This document shows positions 33,105 to 42,324 of a stretch of DNA of 64,000 nt, piece by piece. Under the pieces are notes generated by a model, which did no database searches, was not told the DNA's origin, and saw nothing but the letters and a program-made list of their open reading frames with translations. The translations under genes and the position numbers were made by a program. Source of the stretch: Bacillota bacterium (GTDB lineage Bacteria > Bacillota > UBA4882 > UBA8346); the NCBI GenBank assembly GCA_023400055.1, contig JAEXFN010000055.1, forward strand, positions 57,420-121,419. The letters run 5' to 3'. Positions within the stretch are counted from its first letter, which is position 1. The number at the start of each line of letters is the position of its first letter.

Positions 33105-34046
33105 TCAGGTTGCGGAGGAATATTTCCTGACGATTCCGGCGGCCATCTCCCGGAGAATCTCCCGGATATGCGGCGGCTGGACGACCTCGAGCCCCGGACC
33201 GAAGGACAACAGGAAACTGTAAAGCCACCGATTCTCGGGCAGAATCGCTTTTACCGCCAGCCGGCCGTCCGTCCCGATGCCCGGATCCGCCTCGAACCAT
33301 TCCCGGACCGCCGGCGCCAACTCCGGATCGAAGCGCAGCTCGAGCGCGACGCTCCGGTCTTGATTCAGCCACGCGCCATCCCAGGGCCGCTGCTCCAGGG
33401 AAACCGGCCGGGGCGCAAAGGCCGTCTCCGTCACCCGCAGTTCGGTCATCCGGGTCAGTTTGAACAGACGAAAATCCTGGCGTGCCTTGCACCAGGCATA
33501 CAAATACCAGTTCCGCCCCTTCAACACCAGCGAATAGGGCTCGACCCGCCGCTCCGTGCTCTGGCCGACGGAGTCCGAATAGGACAGGTCGACCTCCCGG
33601 CGCTCGGCGATGGCCTGACGCAACAGCGCCGTGCGTCCTTTGAGCAGGCCGCTGCCGCCCCAAGGCTCCAGATCGATCACCAGCTGGTCGGTCTTGGCCC
33701 GGACAGCTTCCCGTTGCGCCGGGGAAAGCGTATTTTGCAGCTTTTCCAGCAACACCGTATGCCGGGCATCGGGAATGCTGCTGGCCACCCCTTTTAAGGA
33801 AGCCACCAGCGCCGCCATGTCGTCGGGCGTCAAAAGGCTCCGGTCCAGCCGGAATCCTTCGACGATCGCGATGCCGCCGCCCGCTCCCTGATAGGTTACG
33901 ATGGGAATCCCGGCACGGTCGATGGCATCCACGTCCCGCAAGATGGTCCGCACCGATACTTCAAACAGCTCGGCCAGCTCCCGGGCGGAGATCCGGTCGC
34001 GCCGCAACAATAACACCAGAATCGCGATCAGTCGGTCGAGTTTCAT
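33105..34046 (-). CDS. WYL-domain transcriptional regulator (YafY type)
   Basis: A 313-aa regulator: N-terminal winged helix (LDRLIAILVLLLRRDRISARELAELFEVSVRTILRDVDAIDRAG), followed by a WYL ligand-sensing domain (VEPYSLVLKGRNWYLYAWCKARQDFRLFKLTRM near residue 165-200) and the WCX C-terminal extension. ATG 34046 has GAGGAAG about 5 bp upstream; the frame continues to 34196 without a ribosome site. It is divergent from the SBBP-repeat gene (252 bp gap) and precedes the ClbS-like gene, which it may control. Confidence 0.88.
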   Translation of the reverse strand: MKLDRLIAILVLLLRRDRISARELAELFEVSVRTILRDVDAIDRAGIPIVTYQGAGGGIAIVEGFRLDRSLLTPDDMAALVASLKGVASSIPDARHTVLLEKLQNTLSPAQREAVRAKTDQLVIDLEPWGGSGLLKGRTALLRQAIAERREVDLSYSDSVGQSTERRVEPYSLVLKGRNWYLYAWCKARQDFRLFKLTRMTELRVTETAFAPRPVSLEQRPWDGAWLNQDRSVALELRFDPELAPAVREWFEADPGIGTDGRLAVKAILPENRWLYSFLLSFGPGLEVVQPPHIREILREMAAGIVRKYSSAT

Positions 34047-34298
34047 CGGACTTCCTCGCTTCGATTGCAATTGCGCCGAAAGTAAATCGACGGTTTTTGC
34101 CATTGATTGTATTATATCATGATTCCCAAAGCCGAAAATTTTCATTGCCGCGAAACTTACAACGGCACGATTACCATTGCAGCGCAAAATATGCAATCCA
34201 ACCGGACACCATCAGCCCCCGGCGCTAATAATTTAATCACAGAAGCAGTTTTGTTTTCATTTATTCCATTTGCCTATCTGAAAATAGGAGGAATAGGG

Positions 34299-37121
34299 AT
34301 GCCAACCATGAATCAGCTCGCGCCTCTGCCGCTCGGTTTTGAGCTGAATGCCGGCCAGGCGGACCCCGCCGTCCATTATCTGGCCCGGGGGATGGGATAC
34401 ACGCTCTTCTTGACCCCTTCCGAATTGGTAATCGTCCTGACGCAGCCCCCATTCAAGCGCGCCAAGGATCGGACGGCGCCGGGTCCGCCGGATGCGACAG
34501 TCTTCCGGATGCGGTTCATCGGCGCCGACCCGGCGGCGCTGGCCGAGGCCGACGGGCAGCTTTCCGGAATCGCCAACTACTTCATCGGGAACGATCCGGC
34601 CCAGTGGCGAACCAACATCCCCACCTACCGCACGGTCCGTTATCGCGCTCTCTATCCCGGGATCGATCTGGTGTATTACGGCAGCGAAGGCGCGCTGGAG
34701 TTCGATTTTCTGGTGGAGCCGGCCGCGGATCCGGGCCGGATCCAGTTGCAGTTCGCCGGCCCCGGCCAATATGCGGAAGACGCCGCCGGAAACCTGTCCT
34801 GCGGCGACGCGGCACGGCGCATATCGCTGCGGCGGCCGCGGCTCTATCAACGGACCGCCACCGGGACCAGCGAGGTCAGCGGCGGTTTTCACTTAAACGA
34901 CCGGCAACAGCTGGGTTTCCGGGTCGATTCGTATCAGGCCGATGCCCCGCTGGTGATCGATCCGGTGCTGACTTTCTCGACCTATCTAGGGGGGAATGCG
35001 GTCGATGACGGCTATGGCATTGCCGTCGCCGACGATGGCCATATTTATGTCGCCGGCGCCACCTCGTCGACGGACTTTCCCACGGTCCAAGTCCAGGCCC
35101 AAGTCCAGCCGGAGTCCGATCCAGAGCGTCCCCGCGGTCAAACGATGGCTTTTGTCAGCAAAATAGCCCTCTCCGCCGCCGGCCCGGAACTGGTCTACTC
35201 GACCTACCTCGGCGGCGAGGGCTTTAGCGGCGCCAACAGTATCGCCAGCGACTCGAACGGCGCGGCTTATGTCACGGGATATACCGATTCGGGCGACTTT
35301 CCGATGGTCCGACCGCTGCCGGGCCAGGACCAATTTCGGGGCAATCAGGCCGCTTTCGTCAGTAAACTCAGCGGCGACTCCGGCGGCATCGCTTTGGCCT
35401 ATTCGACGTATCTCGGCGGCAACGGCGCCACCAAAGGCCAGGGCATCGCGGTCGATTCCGCCGGCAATGCCTATGTGACCGGGGACACGGCGGCGCCGGA
35501 CTTTCCCACGCTTCATCCGCTGCCCAGCCAGGAACGGCTCCGGGGCACCCCGGCCGCTTTCATCACCAAGCTCAGCTTCGGACCAGACGGCGCCGCGCTG
35601 GTTTACTCCAGCTACCTCGGGGGCGATGGCGCCACCGAAGGCAAAGGCGTCGCGGTCGACAGCCGGGGCAATGCCTATCTTACCGGAAAAACCGCGGCGA
35701 CCGACTTCCCGGCGGTTCATCCGTTGCCCGGCCAGGAGCAGTTGTCAGGAACCGCGGCGGCCTTCGTCGCCAAAATCAACCAAAGCCCCGGCGGCATCGA
35801 CTTGGCGTATTCCTCTTATCTGGGCGGCACTGGCCAGACGGAAGCCCGGAGCATCGCGGTCGACGCCCAGGGCCATGCCTACCTCACCGGCAGCACCGAT
35901 TCGGCCGACTTTCCGACGGTTCGTCCCCTGCCCGGCCAGGAACGGCTCCACGATTCCGGGGCCGCCTTTGTGGCCAAGATTACCGGCAGTGACGATATTG
36001 CGCTGGCTTACGCCACTTATCTCGGCGTGGACAGCGGCGCATCCGGCTACGGGATCGCCGTCGACGGCAACGGCAACGCCTACGTCACCGGGACCACGGC
36101 CGTCGATTTTCCGCTGGTCAATGCGTTGCCCGGCCAGGAGGAATTTCAGGGGTTTCACGATGCCTTTGTCAGCAAAATCATTGCCGATTCCGACGGCACT
36201 GTCCTCGCTTATTCCACTTATCTCGGGGGAAAACATTCGGCCAGCGCGGGTCTGGGCATCGCGGTCGACTCGGCCGGCAGCGCTTATGTCACCGGCTACC
36301 TGATGGTTTTCACCTCGACCGATGTGACGAACTTCCCAATGGTCCAGCCGCTGCCCGGCCAGGACCAACTCCGGGGCACCGAGGACGCTTTCGTCTGCTG
36401 CATCCGCTCCGAAGCCAACCTGATCGTCTCCAAAACCGACTGTCCCGACTCGCTGGCCATCGGCAAACACCTCGCCTACACGGTTCGAGTCATCAATACC
36501 GGCCCCGACACCGCCACCGGCGTCATTCTGACCAATGCGTTGCCAACCGGAGTCACCCTGGCCGCGACCACCGTCAGCCAAGGGGATTATTCGCAATCCG
36601 GCAGCGTGCTTACCTATCGTCTGGGCACATTGCACCCCGGTGCTGCGGCCGATATCAATATCGCGCTCATTCCCGGCGCGCCGGGCGATCTCACCCATCA
36701 GATCCGCGGCAGCGCGTTGGAAGCGCCGGTTGCCCCGGAAACCTCGATCGCGACCCGGTCCGTGCTCCCGACGGAGTTGACCGTTGTCGCCTCGAGCATT
36801 CCCAATCCGGTCTGGATCTTTAAAAAGTTGTTATACTCCATTACCGTCATCAACAACGGGCCGGACCCCGTCTCGGGAATCGTCCTGGCCGATACGCTCC
36901 CCGCCGGCGTCAAATTGGTCTCCGTCAAGGTGAGCCAGGGCACATCCAACCATTCCGACGCCACGGTCATCTGCGATCTGGGCACGCTCGCCAGCGCCGA
37001 ATTCGCCAGCGTGGACATTGTGGTGGTGCCCCGCAGCCGCGGCATGATGACCAACCTCGCCAAGTTGACCAGCAACGCGTCGGCTCCCAAGCTGATCGTG
37101 GCCAAAACCTTGGTGATTTAA
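34299..37121 (+). CDS. SBBP beta-propeller and DUF11 repeat protein
   Basis: A 940-aa protein. Residues 1-210 form the conserved leader domain found before SBBP repeats (PLGFELNAGQADPAVHYLARG, FIGNDPAQWRTNIPTY, LYPGIDLVYYG). Seven SBBP repeats follow, each with 'YSTYLGG' and 'GIAVDSAGNAYVTG' and spaced by about 60-70 residues, probably making a beta-propeller. Residues about 700-940 hold two DUF11 domains (VSKTDCPDSLAIGKHLAYTV, and VVASSIPNPVWIF). ATG 34299 has AGGAGG 7 bp upstream. Relatives are secreted surface proteins, yet no signal peptide lies behind this start; a hydrophobic stretch (FSFIPFAYLKIGG) exists only in the upstream frame extension from 34107. Function unknown. Confidence 0.88.
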   Translation: MPTMNQLAPLPLGFELNAGQADPAVHYLARGMGYTLFLTPSELVIVLTQPPFKRAKDRTAPGPPDATVFRMRFIGADPAALAEADGQLSGIANYFIGNDPAQWRTNIPTYRTVRYRALYPGIDLVYYGSEGALEFDFLVEPAADPGRIQLQFAGPGQYAEDAAGNLSCGDAARRISLRRPRLYQRTATGTSEVSGGFHLNDRQQLGFRVDSYQADAPLVIDPVLTFSTYLGGNAVDDGYGIAVADDGHIYVAGATSSTDFPTVQVQAQVQPESDPERPRGQTMAFVSKIALSAAGPELVYSTYLGGEGFSGANSIASDSNGAAYVTGYTDSGDFPMVRPLPGQDQFRGNQAAFVSKLSGDSGGIALAYSTYLGGNGATKGQGIAVDSAGNAYVTGDTAAPDFPTLHPLPSQERLRGTPAAFITKLSFGPDGAALVYSSYLGGDGATEGKGVAVDSRGNAYLTGKTAATDFPAVHPLPGQEQLSGTAAAFVAKINQSPGGIDLAYSSYLGGTGQTEARSIAVDAQGHAYLTGSTDSADFPTVRPLPGQERLHDSGAAFVAKITGSDDIALAYATYLGVDSGASGYGIAVDGNGNAYVTGTTAVDFPLVNALPGQEEFQGFHDAFVSKIIADSDGTVLAYSTYLGGKHSASAGLGIAVDSAGSAYVTGYLMVFTSTDVTNFPMVQPLPGQDQLRGTEDAFVCCIRSEANLIVSKTDCPDSLAIGKHLAYTVRVINTGPDTATGVILTNALPTGVTLAATTVSQGDYSQSGSVLTYRLGTLHPGAAADINIALIPGAPGDLTHQIRGSALEAPVAPETSIATRSVLPTELTVVASSIPNPVWIFKKLLYSITVINNGPDPVSGIVLADTLPAGVKLVSVKVSQGTSNHSDATVICDLGTLASAEFASVDIVVVPRSRGMMTNLAKLTSNASAPKLIVAKTLVI

Positions 37122-37188
37122 CCTCGGATCTTCGAGCGGTGTCCATGGCGGCGCCGCCCGAGAGCCCGGTTTAAGTGAATCCGGCCGT

Positions 37189-37314
37189 TCTCCGGCTTCC
37201 CCACCCCACGGGCATGCTTTCTCAAACCTTGGGCATGCTTTCTCAAACCTTGGGCATGCTTTCCGAAGCCTGCGGGCTGTCGCCGCTCGGCTTCGGAAAG
37301 CTGGCCCGGTTCAC
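37189..37314. repeat. Intergenic 21-bp tandem array D
   Basis: About six 21-bp units, three of them nearly identical (37210-37230, 37231-37251, 37252-37272; core GGGCATGCTTTCTCAAACC). Its reverse complement AAGGTTTGAGAAAGC matches right-half units of arrays A to C. It lies between the 3' end of the SBBP gene and a terminator of the opposite strand. Confidence 0.8.
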
Positions 37315-37401
37315 GTTCCCCGATCGACTCCGGGTGGCAATTGAATCCAATGTTGAAAGGCCATCGATCCGACTGCTGCCCAGCCGCGATTTCCGGATGA
37401 A

Positions 37402-37443
37402 AAGAAAACCTCCGCCGTCTCGTGGAAAGCGAAGGTTTTCTTT
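37402..37443 (-). terminator. Terminator after the DapA-family gene
   Basis: AAGAAAACCT..CGC and GCG.AGGTTTTCTT make a long stem, T-rich on both sides, so it may also terminate the plus-strand SBBP gene. Confidence 0.75.
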
Positions 37444-37468
37444 TCGATACCCAACTTGAAGATGTTGC

Positions 37469-38368
37469 TTATCGGGCGATCTGATATACTCCGAGTTGCT
37501 TGATGATTTCCGTCAGTTTGGCGCGGTTGGCGTCGGACAGCGGGCCCACCGGACGCAGGGCCACTCCGGCGTCGATCCCCACCAGCCGCAACGCTTCCTT
37601 CATCACCACCGGGAATGTCCCGAGTCCGAAAGCGATCCGCAACGGCGCCAGACGGTACTGGTACTCCCTGGCCTTGGCGAGATTGCCTTCCTGATAAGCG
37701 TCGTAGATCCCGGCCACGATCGCCGGCACGATATTGGCGGTGGCGGCGATAGCGCCCGCTCCGCCATAGGCCAGGTTGGCCAGGATCAGCGTATCCCGTC
37801 CGGCGATGACATGAAAATCTTGATCGGCCGTGCGGCGGATATACTCGCCCATCTGGGTCATGTCGCCGCTGCTGTCCTTGATGCCCACGATATTCTCCAC
37901 CGAGGCGAGCTCGGCCACCAGATCGGCCGAGATGTTGACATGAGTGCGATCGTTGTTGCCGTATAAGATCACCGGCAGCTCGGTCGATTGGGCGATCGCC
38001 AGATAATGCTCCTTGAGCTCGTTCTGGTTCGGCGTGATGAAGAAGGGCGTCAGCACGGAAATCGCCGCCACGCCACCGATCTGCTCCGCCAATTGAGCCA
38101 GCCGGATGCAATCTCGGGTCGTAATCTCGCTGGCGCCCGCATAGACTGGAACTCTCCCGGCGGCCTGTTCGACCGCGATCTCGATGGCCCGTTTCTTTTG
38201 TTCCCATTCCAGGCCATAGATCTCGCCGGTGCTCCCCAAGATAAAAATGCCGTGCACGCCGCCGGCGATGGTGTAGTCGATCACCCGGCGCAGCGCCTCT
38301 TCCATCAAGTTGCCTTGCTCATCCAGCGGGGTAACCAAGGCGGGAATCACTCCATAGGGTTTAAACAT
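37469..38368 (-). CDS. DapA-family lyase/aldolase (dihydrodipicolinate synthase superfamily)
   Basis: A 299-aa class I aldolase-fold enzyme. The Schiff-base lysine is in GIKDSSGD (about 161-168), the catalytic tyrosine in VILYGNND (about 137), and the pyruvate-binding GSTGE motif near 45-49. Members make or cleave 2-keto acids via a pyruvate Schiff base; in an operon with an iron alcohol dehydrogenase and a GntR/FCD regulator a catabolic 2-keto-3-deoxy acid aldolase or dehydratase is more likely than lysine synthesis. ATG 38368 has AGGAGG 5 bp upstream. It is the last gene of the operon, followed by a terminator. Confidence 0.88.
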   Translation of the reverse strand: MFKPYGVIPALVTPLDEQGNLMEEALRRVIDYTIAGGVHGIFILGSTGEIYGLEWEQKKRAIEIAVEQAAGRVPVYAGASEITTRDCIRLAQLAEQIGGVAAISVLTPFFITPNQNELKEHYLAIAQSTELPVILYGNNDRTHVNISADLVAELASVENIVGIKDSSGDMTQMGEYIRRTADQDFHVIAGRDTLILANLAYGGAGAIAATANIVPAIVAGIYDAYQEGNLAKAREYQYRLAPLRIAFGLGTFPVVMKEALRLVGIDAGVALRPVGPLSDANRAKLTEIIKQLGVYQIAR

Positions 38369-38461
38369 GCTGACCTCCTGATTTCTTTTTCCAAAACGCT
38401 CCGTCGCTCCGGGCGACCGCCAGCCGCTCCATTGCGGATGGCCGCCGCGGACCGGCCGGTC

Positions 38462-39742
38462 TCAATGCATGTTTTTGATGAGCGAGAAATCGCCCGTCTT
38501 GGCCGCTTCCAACAGCGGCGCCATATACTCATCCACCAGCGCGGCGTTTAGCGCCACCGGCATATTCTTGAGCTTCATCTCCAGCTGCGGATCCTTGGCC
38601 GCGGCCAGCGCCCGGGCGATATGGCCGTCACTGAAGCCGGGCAGATCGCTCAGTTTGGTCGGCGAGTTGATGCTCCGGCTGAAAGCCACCATTCCCTGGG
38701 CCACCGCCACGCCGAGTTCCCGGCCTTGCAGCACCTCCAGATCGGCGGCGATGAAGCCGGCCCGTTTGAAGATCCCGCCCACCAGGCGCAGCTGTTTCTG
38801 CACCACCGGCGCGAAAAATACCGTGTAATACGGATTCATGATGCCGCAGGCCCGGCCGTGGCTGGTGACATCGACCAAGGAAAAGCTGGTCAGATGGGCT
38901 CCGTTGGTGCCGCCGACCATGATGGCGCAGCCGCCGAGGTCGGTGGCCAGGCCCAACGCCTGCCGGGCCGACAGGTCCTGCGGATTGGCGATGACCTTGG
39001 CCGCGTTTTGCACCACCAGTTCGATCCCCAGCAGGGCGATCTCCTGGATCCGGTCGAACTTCTCGGGGCTGGCGCCGAAGAAAACCTCCAGGCAATGGGC
39101 GATGCCGTCCAGCGCCCCGTCGATGGTCAACCCCAGCGGCATGGTCGCGGTGACCGCGTAATCGAACAGCGCCTTGGTCGGAATGATCGCCTCGTCGACG
39201 ATTAACTTTTTCTGGCCGGCCACCGGGTCGGTGACATTGGAGTATTTGGTCAGATGTGCGCCCGAGCTGGCCGCGGTCTCCACCGCGATCAGCGGATAAA
39301 GCTTCTTGCCGGTCCGCTGCAGGGCCTCGCTGACCAGCCCCGTCCCGAAATAGCTGTCGATCTCCGGGCTATGCTCGCCCAGGGTCGCCAGGACATTGGC
39401 CGCCTTGGCGGCATCGATCGAACTGCCACCGCCCAGCACGATGAGGCAATCCGGCCGGTAATGCAGGATATAGCTCTCGATCCGGTAAACATCCTCGCGG
39501 GGACAATTGGGACCGGCGTCGGGAACGATCCGCTCGCCCGCCAGCCGGACGTGGTGCTGGCGCAAGGACTCGACCACCCGGTCCGTGACTGGTTTTAAAA
39601 AACGTTGATTCGCGATGACCAGGGCCGATGTGCCGAATTGCCCGGCCAGTTCGCCGACTTGGTCCAAGACATGAAGCCCGAACCGGTAATCGTCGCCTTT
39701 GAAGTCCTTCAGTAGTTTTACCGCTCTTTCTTGCAATTCCAA
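38462..39742 (-). CDS. Iron-containing alcohol dehydrogenase family protein
   Basis: A 426-aa group III dehydrogenase. NAD-binding GGGSSIDAAK is near residue 100, and the metal-binding His/Asp residues are visible in DGALDGIAHCLE and SLVDVTSHGRACGIMNPYY. Starts with TTG at 39742, with GGAGG 9 bp upstream. It follows the GntR regulator by 27 bp and precedes the DapA-family gene by 93 bp. It should interconvert an aldehyde or ketone and alcohol of a short sugar-acid-derived compound; the exact substrate is not evident. The 3' end is slightly longer than typical maleylacetate reductases. Confidence 0.87.
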   Translation of the reverse strand: MELQERAVKLLKDFKGDDYRFGLHVLDQVGELAGQFGTSALVIANQRFLKPVTDRVVESLRQHHVRLAGERIVPDAGPNCPREDVYRIESYILHYRPDCLIVLGGGSSIDAAKAANVLATLGEHSPEIDSYFGTGLVSEALQRTGKKLYPLIAVETAASSGAHLTKYSNVTDPVAGQKKLIVDEAIIPTKALFDYAVTATMPLGLTIDGALDGIAHCLEVFFGASPEKFDRIQEIALLGIELVVQNAAKVIANPQDLSARQALGLATDLGGCAIMVGGTNGAHLTSFSLVDVTSHGRACGIMNPYYTVFFAPVVQKQLRLVGGIFKRAGFIAADLEVLQGRELGVAVAQGMVAFSRSINSPTKLSDLPGFSDGHIARALAAAKDPQLEMKLKNMPVALNAALVDEYMAPLLEAAKTGDFSLIKNMH

Positions 39743-39769
39743 TTGCGATCGCCTCCAAAATGTAATGGT

Positions 39770-40582
39770 TTATTGGGAGTCTCCCGCCGCCAGCAGTTCG
39801 ATTGCCGCGGCCAGACCGAGTTCCTTGAGTTCCATTTCCTGGTTCAATAACAATTCGCCGAGCTCAGGAGCGCCCTCCGGCCGTTTCCGCTGCAGCTCCT
39901 GCTTCAGCCGGTCGACGATCTGATGGCCGGAACGGATTACGTGCTCCCGCAGCAGCTTTTCCGCCTGAACGGTGTCGCGCGCAACCAGCGCCGCCACGAC
40001 CCGGCCGTGCTCCTCCCAGCCCAGATAGCGTTCTTCATCGACGCCCAGGTTCAATTGGCGGAAGATCAAGTCGTAGGAGATGACCCGGTTCAACATGCTC
40101 AACAGGTAAGTATTATGAGCGGCATTTCGGATCATCCCATGGAATTGGGTGTTCTGGCGGATCAGATCCGGCGAAGCGCTATCGATCAGGCTCTTTAGCC
40201 CCAGCCAATGCTGATGAATATCCTGCAATTCCCGGTCGGTCGCGTTTTGGGTGGCAAAACCGGCGGCCACTCCTTCCAATGCGGCGCGGATCTGAAACAT
40301 TTCGGTGATCTTCATCGCGGCAAAATCGGAAACCACTGTGCCGCCCCGGCGCGAAGTGATCTGCACCAGCCCTTCGGACTCCAGAATCCGCAAAGCCTCT
40401 TTGATCGGAGTGGTGCTGATGTTAAAGGTCTGGCTCAGCTGTCGCTCGGTAAGCCGCTGTCCCGGTTGCAGCTGCCCGGTGATGATCGCCCGCCGCAGCG
40501 TGTTCAGGATCGCATCCCGGACCCGGCCCGGAATATTGATTTTTAGGAATTCCAGATTGGTAAGCTCTTCATTTTTCTCCAT
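39770..40582 (-). CDS. GntR-family regulator with FCD domain
   Basis: A 270-aa regulator: N-terminal winged helix (LRRAIITGQLQPGQRLTERQLSQTFNISTTPIKEALRILESEGLV) and C-terminal all-helical FCD domain (FQIRAALEGVAAGFA, FHGMIRNAAHN, EHGRVVAALVARD..AEKLLREHV) whose Asp/His residues bind a metal and a carboxylate ligand in relatives. ATG 40582 has GAGG 6 bp upstream; the frame opening at 40597 has none. It begins the operon with the Fe-ADH and DapA-family genes and is probably its local repressor, with an operator palindrome over its -10 box. Confidence 0.9.
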   Translation of the reverse strand: MEKNEELTNLEFLKINIPGRVRDAILNTLRRAIITGQLQPGQRLTERQLSQTFNISTTPIKEALRILESEGLVQITSRRGGTVVSDFAAMKITEMFQIRAALEGVAAGFATQNATDRELQDIHQHWLGLKSLIDSASPDLIRQNTQFHGMIRNAAHNTYLLSMLNRVISYDLIFRQLNLGVDEERYLGWEEHGRVVAALVARDTVQAEKLLREHVIRSGHQIVDRLKQELQRKRPEGAPELGELLLNQEMELKELGLAAAIELLAAGDSQ

Positions 40583-40610
40583 AACGAACCTCGACACGAT
40601 AAATTGATAT

Positions 40611-40622
40611 TTGATATATCAA
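40611..40622. promoter_or_regulatory. Operator palindrome TTGATATATCAA of the GntR operon
   Basis: A perfect 12-bp palindrome overlapping the -10 box, 29 bp upstream of the GntR start codon. Confidence 0.65.
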
Positions 40623-40644
40623 AACTAAAAAACATTTTAGACAA
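40616..40644 (-). promoter_or_regulatory. Promoter of the GntR operon
   Basis: TTGTCT (40639-40644) and TGATAT (40616-40621) with a 17-bp spacer on the minus strand. Confidence 0.55.
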
Positions 40645-40723
40645 ATCTCGTTGAATCCCTGCTGCGAAATAAAATTTTTTTAGGTTCTCGGGCGCTATTC
40701 GCAATCCCTGCCCCACAATCAGC

Positions 40724-40757
40724 GAAAAGGCCCGAATCAAAACGATTCAGGCTTTTC
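40724..40757 (-). terminator. Terminator after the arabinofuranosidase genes
   Basis: GAAAAGGCCCGAATC and GATTCAGGCTTTTC form a long stem with loop AAAAC, with one mismatch; it follows the GH51 stop by 29 bp. Confidence 0.8.
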
Positions 40758-40785
40758 TTCCTAAGAATAAACTGATTTGTGACAG

Positions 40786-42291
40786 TTAACCCTTGGTCGA
40801 AAATCGCAGGACATTCCAAGAGGCTTTCGGCAACACCACCTGCGGGGTCTGATTTTTGTCATTCGGCGCATCGGGACTCCTTCGCGGCACGACATTTTCC
40901 GGCCGGGTAAAGCTGTTTTGGGCATCCAAGTCCGGACCGTCCAAAATGACATGCTCGATCAGGCTGACGGATGCGAATGACCTCAGGTCCAGAGCGAGCT
41001 GTAAATCGTCTTGCTGATTGCAATTCAATGCGAAAACGGTAAGTTGAGCCGCTGCTTCGTTGAAAGTGGCGGCGCTTTGGACGCTCGGGACAGCGCCGTA
41101 ACGTTTGGTCTCCAGGGCCGGACAAGTCATTAGAGTCTTTAAGGCATTCCCGCTGCCATACTGAGAGACCTGTTGAAAGGGATAGAAGATCGCCTGTTTG
41201 ATGGCACCGCCGCCTTTTTGGGTGTAAATCGGAGCGATGACATTGACCAACTGCGCCAGGCAGGCCATTCTGACCCGGTCGGCGTTATTCAGCAGCGTGC
41301 AAAGCAAGCCGCCGAATACTAGCGCATCAAGCAACGAATAGCTCTCTTCCAGAATGGCCGGAGCCACCTCCCAGGGAATTGGCGAACGGGTTTGTTTTTT
41401 GATATACCAGACATTCCATTCGTCGAAGGACAATTTGAGCCGCTTCTTGCTCCGGGTTTTGGCCTGCACGTAATCGGCGGTCGCCGCGATGGTTTTGATA
41501 AAATGATCCATATCAAAAAACGCCGCCAGAAAATCTTCGTTGCAGCCCTCGTTTTCATAATAGCGGTGCAAGGAAAGATAATCCACCTGCTCATAAGTAT
41601 GTTCCAGCACTACCCGATCCCATTCGGGATAGGTCGGCATCAGTGGCGAGGAGCTGCCACAGGCCACCAGTTCGATGCCCGGATCGACCCATTTCATGAT
41701 TTTAGCCGTTTCACGGGCCTTCTTGCCATAGTCCTCCGCCGCGAGGCTGCCCGTCTGCCACGGTCCGTCCATCTCATTGCCCAGGCACCAAACCTTGATG
41801 GCATGCGGTTGCCCATGCCCGTTCCGGCGGCGCAGGTCGCTCCAGTACGTCCCGGCGGGGTGGTTGCAATACTCGACCATATGGCCGGCATTCTGCGGGG
41901 TACCCGTGCCCAGATTCACCGCCGCCATCACCTGGGCGCCGACTTTCTGACACCAATCGGCGAATTCGTCGATCCCGATCTCGTTGGTCTCCGTGGAACA
42001 CCAGGCGTAATCGAGCCGGCGCGGCCGGTTTTCCCTGGGCCCGATGCCGTCGGTCCACTGGTATCCCGAGACAAAATTGCCGCCCGGATAGCGGACGATC
42101 GGGACATGCAACGCTTTCACCAGCTCGATGACGTCCTTGCGAAAACCCTGTTCGTCCGCAAGCGGATGATCCGGCTCGTAAATGCCGCCGTAAACGGCCC
42201 GCCCCAAATGCTCGATGAACGACCCGTATAACTTGGGATCGACCTCAGCGATGACATAATCCTTATCAACGATACACTTTGCCTGTTTCAT
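40786..42291 (-). CDS. abfA: Intracellular alpha-L-arabinofuranosidase, GH51
   Basis: A 501-aa retaining glycosidase releasing L-arabinose from arabino-oligosaccharides in the cytoplasm (no signal peptide). The acid/base is Glu173 (GNEMDGPW) and the nucleophile Glu291 (DEWNVWY); the N-terminal VDPKLYGSFIEHLGRAVYGGIYEP is the family hallmark. ATG 42291 has AAGGAG 7 bp upstream. It is 33 bp after the secreted GH51 and belongs to the lacI-GH51-GH51 operon, so extracellular and intracellular cleavage are paired with an importer at 46308-49615. Normal length. Confidence 0.95.
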   Translation of the reverse strand: MKQAKCIVDKDYVIAEVDPKLYGSFIEHLGRAVYGGIYEPDHPLADEQGFRKDVIELVKALHVPIVRYPGGNFVSGYQWTDGIGPRENRPRRLDYAWCSTETNEIGIDEFADWCQKVGAQVMAAVNLGTGTPQNAGHMVEYCNHPAGTYWSDLRRRNGHGQPHAIKVWCLGNEMDGPWQTGSLAAEDYGKKARETAKIMKWVDPGIELVACGSSSPLMPTYPEWDRVVLEHTYEQVDYLSLHRYYENEGCNEDFLAAFFDMDHFIKTIAATADYVQAKTRSKKRLKLSFDEWNVWYIKKQTRSPIPWEVAPAILEESYSLLDALVFGGLLCTLLNNADRVRMACLAQLVNVIAPIYTQKGGGAIKQAIFYPFQQVSQYGSGNALKTLMTCPALETKRYGAVPSVQSAATFNEAAAQLTVFALNCNQQDDLQLALDLRSFASVSLIEHVILDGPDLDAQNSFTRPENVVPRRSPDAPNDKNQTPQVVLPKASWNVLRFSTKG

Positions 42292-42324
42292 CCTTCTGCT
42301 CCTTTGCAATGATTCATTGAACCG

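Noticed and set aside
34986..36698. Two long minus-strand ORFs opposite the SBBP gene
   Set aside because: They only mirror the SBBP repeats (34986-35720 and 35745-36698) and have no start signals.
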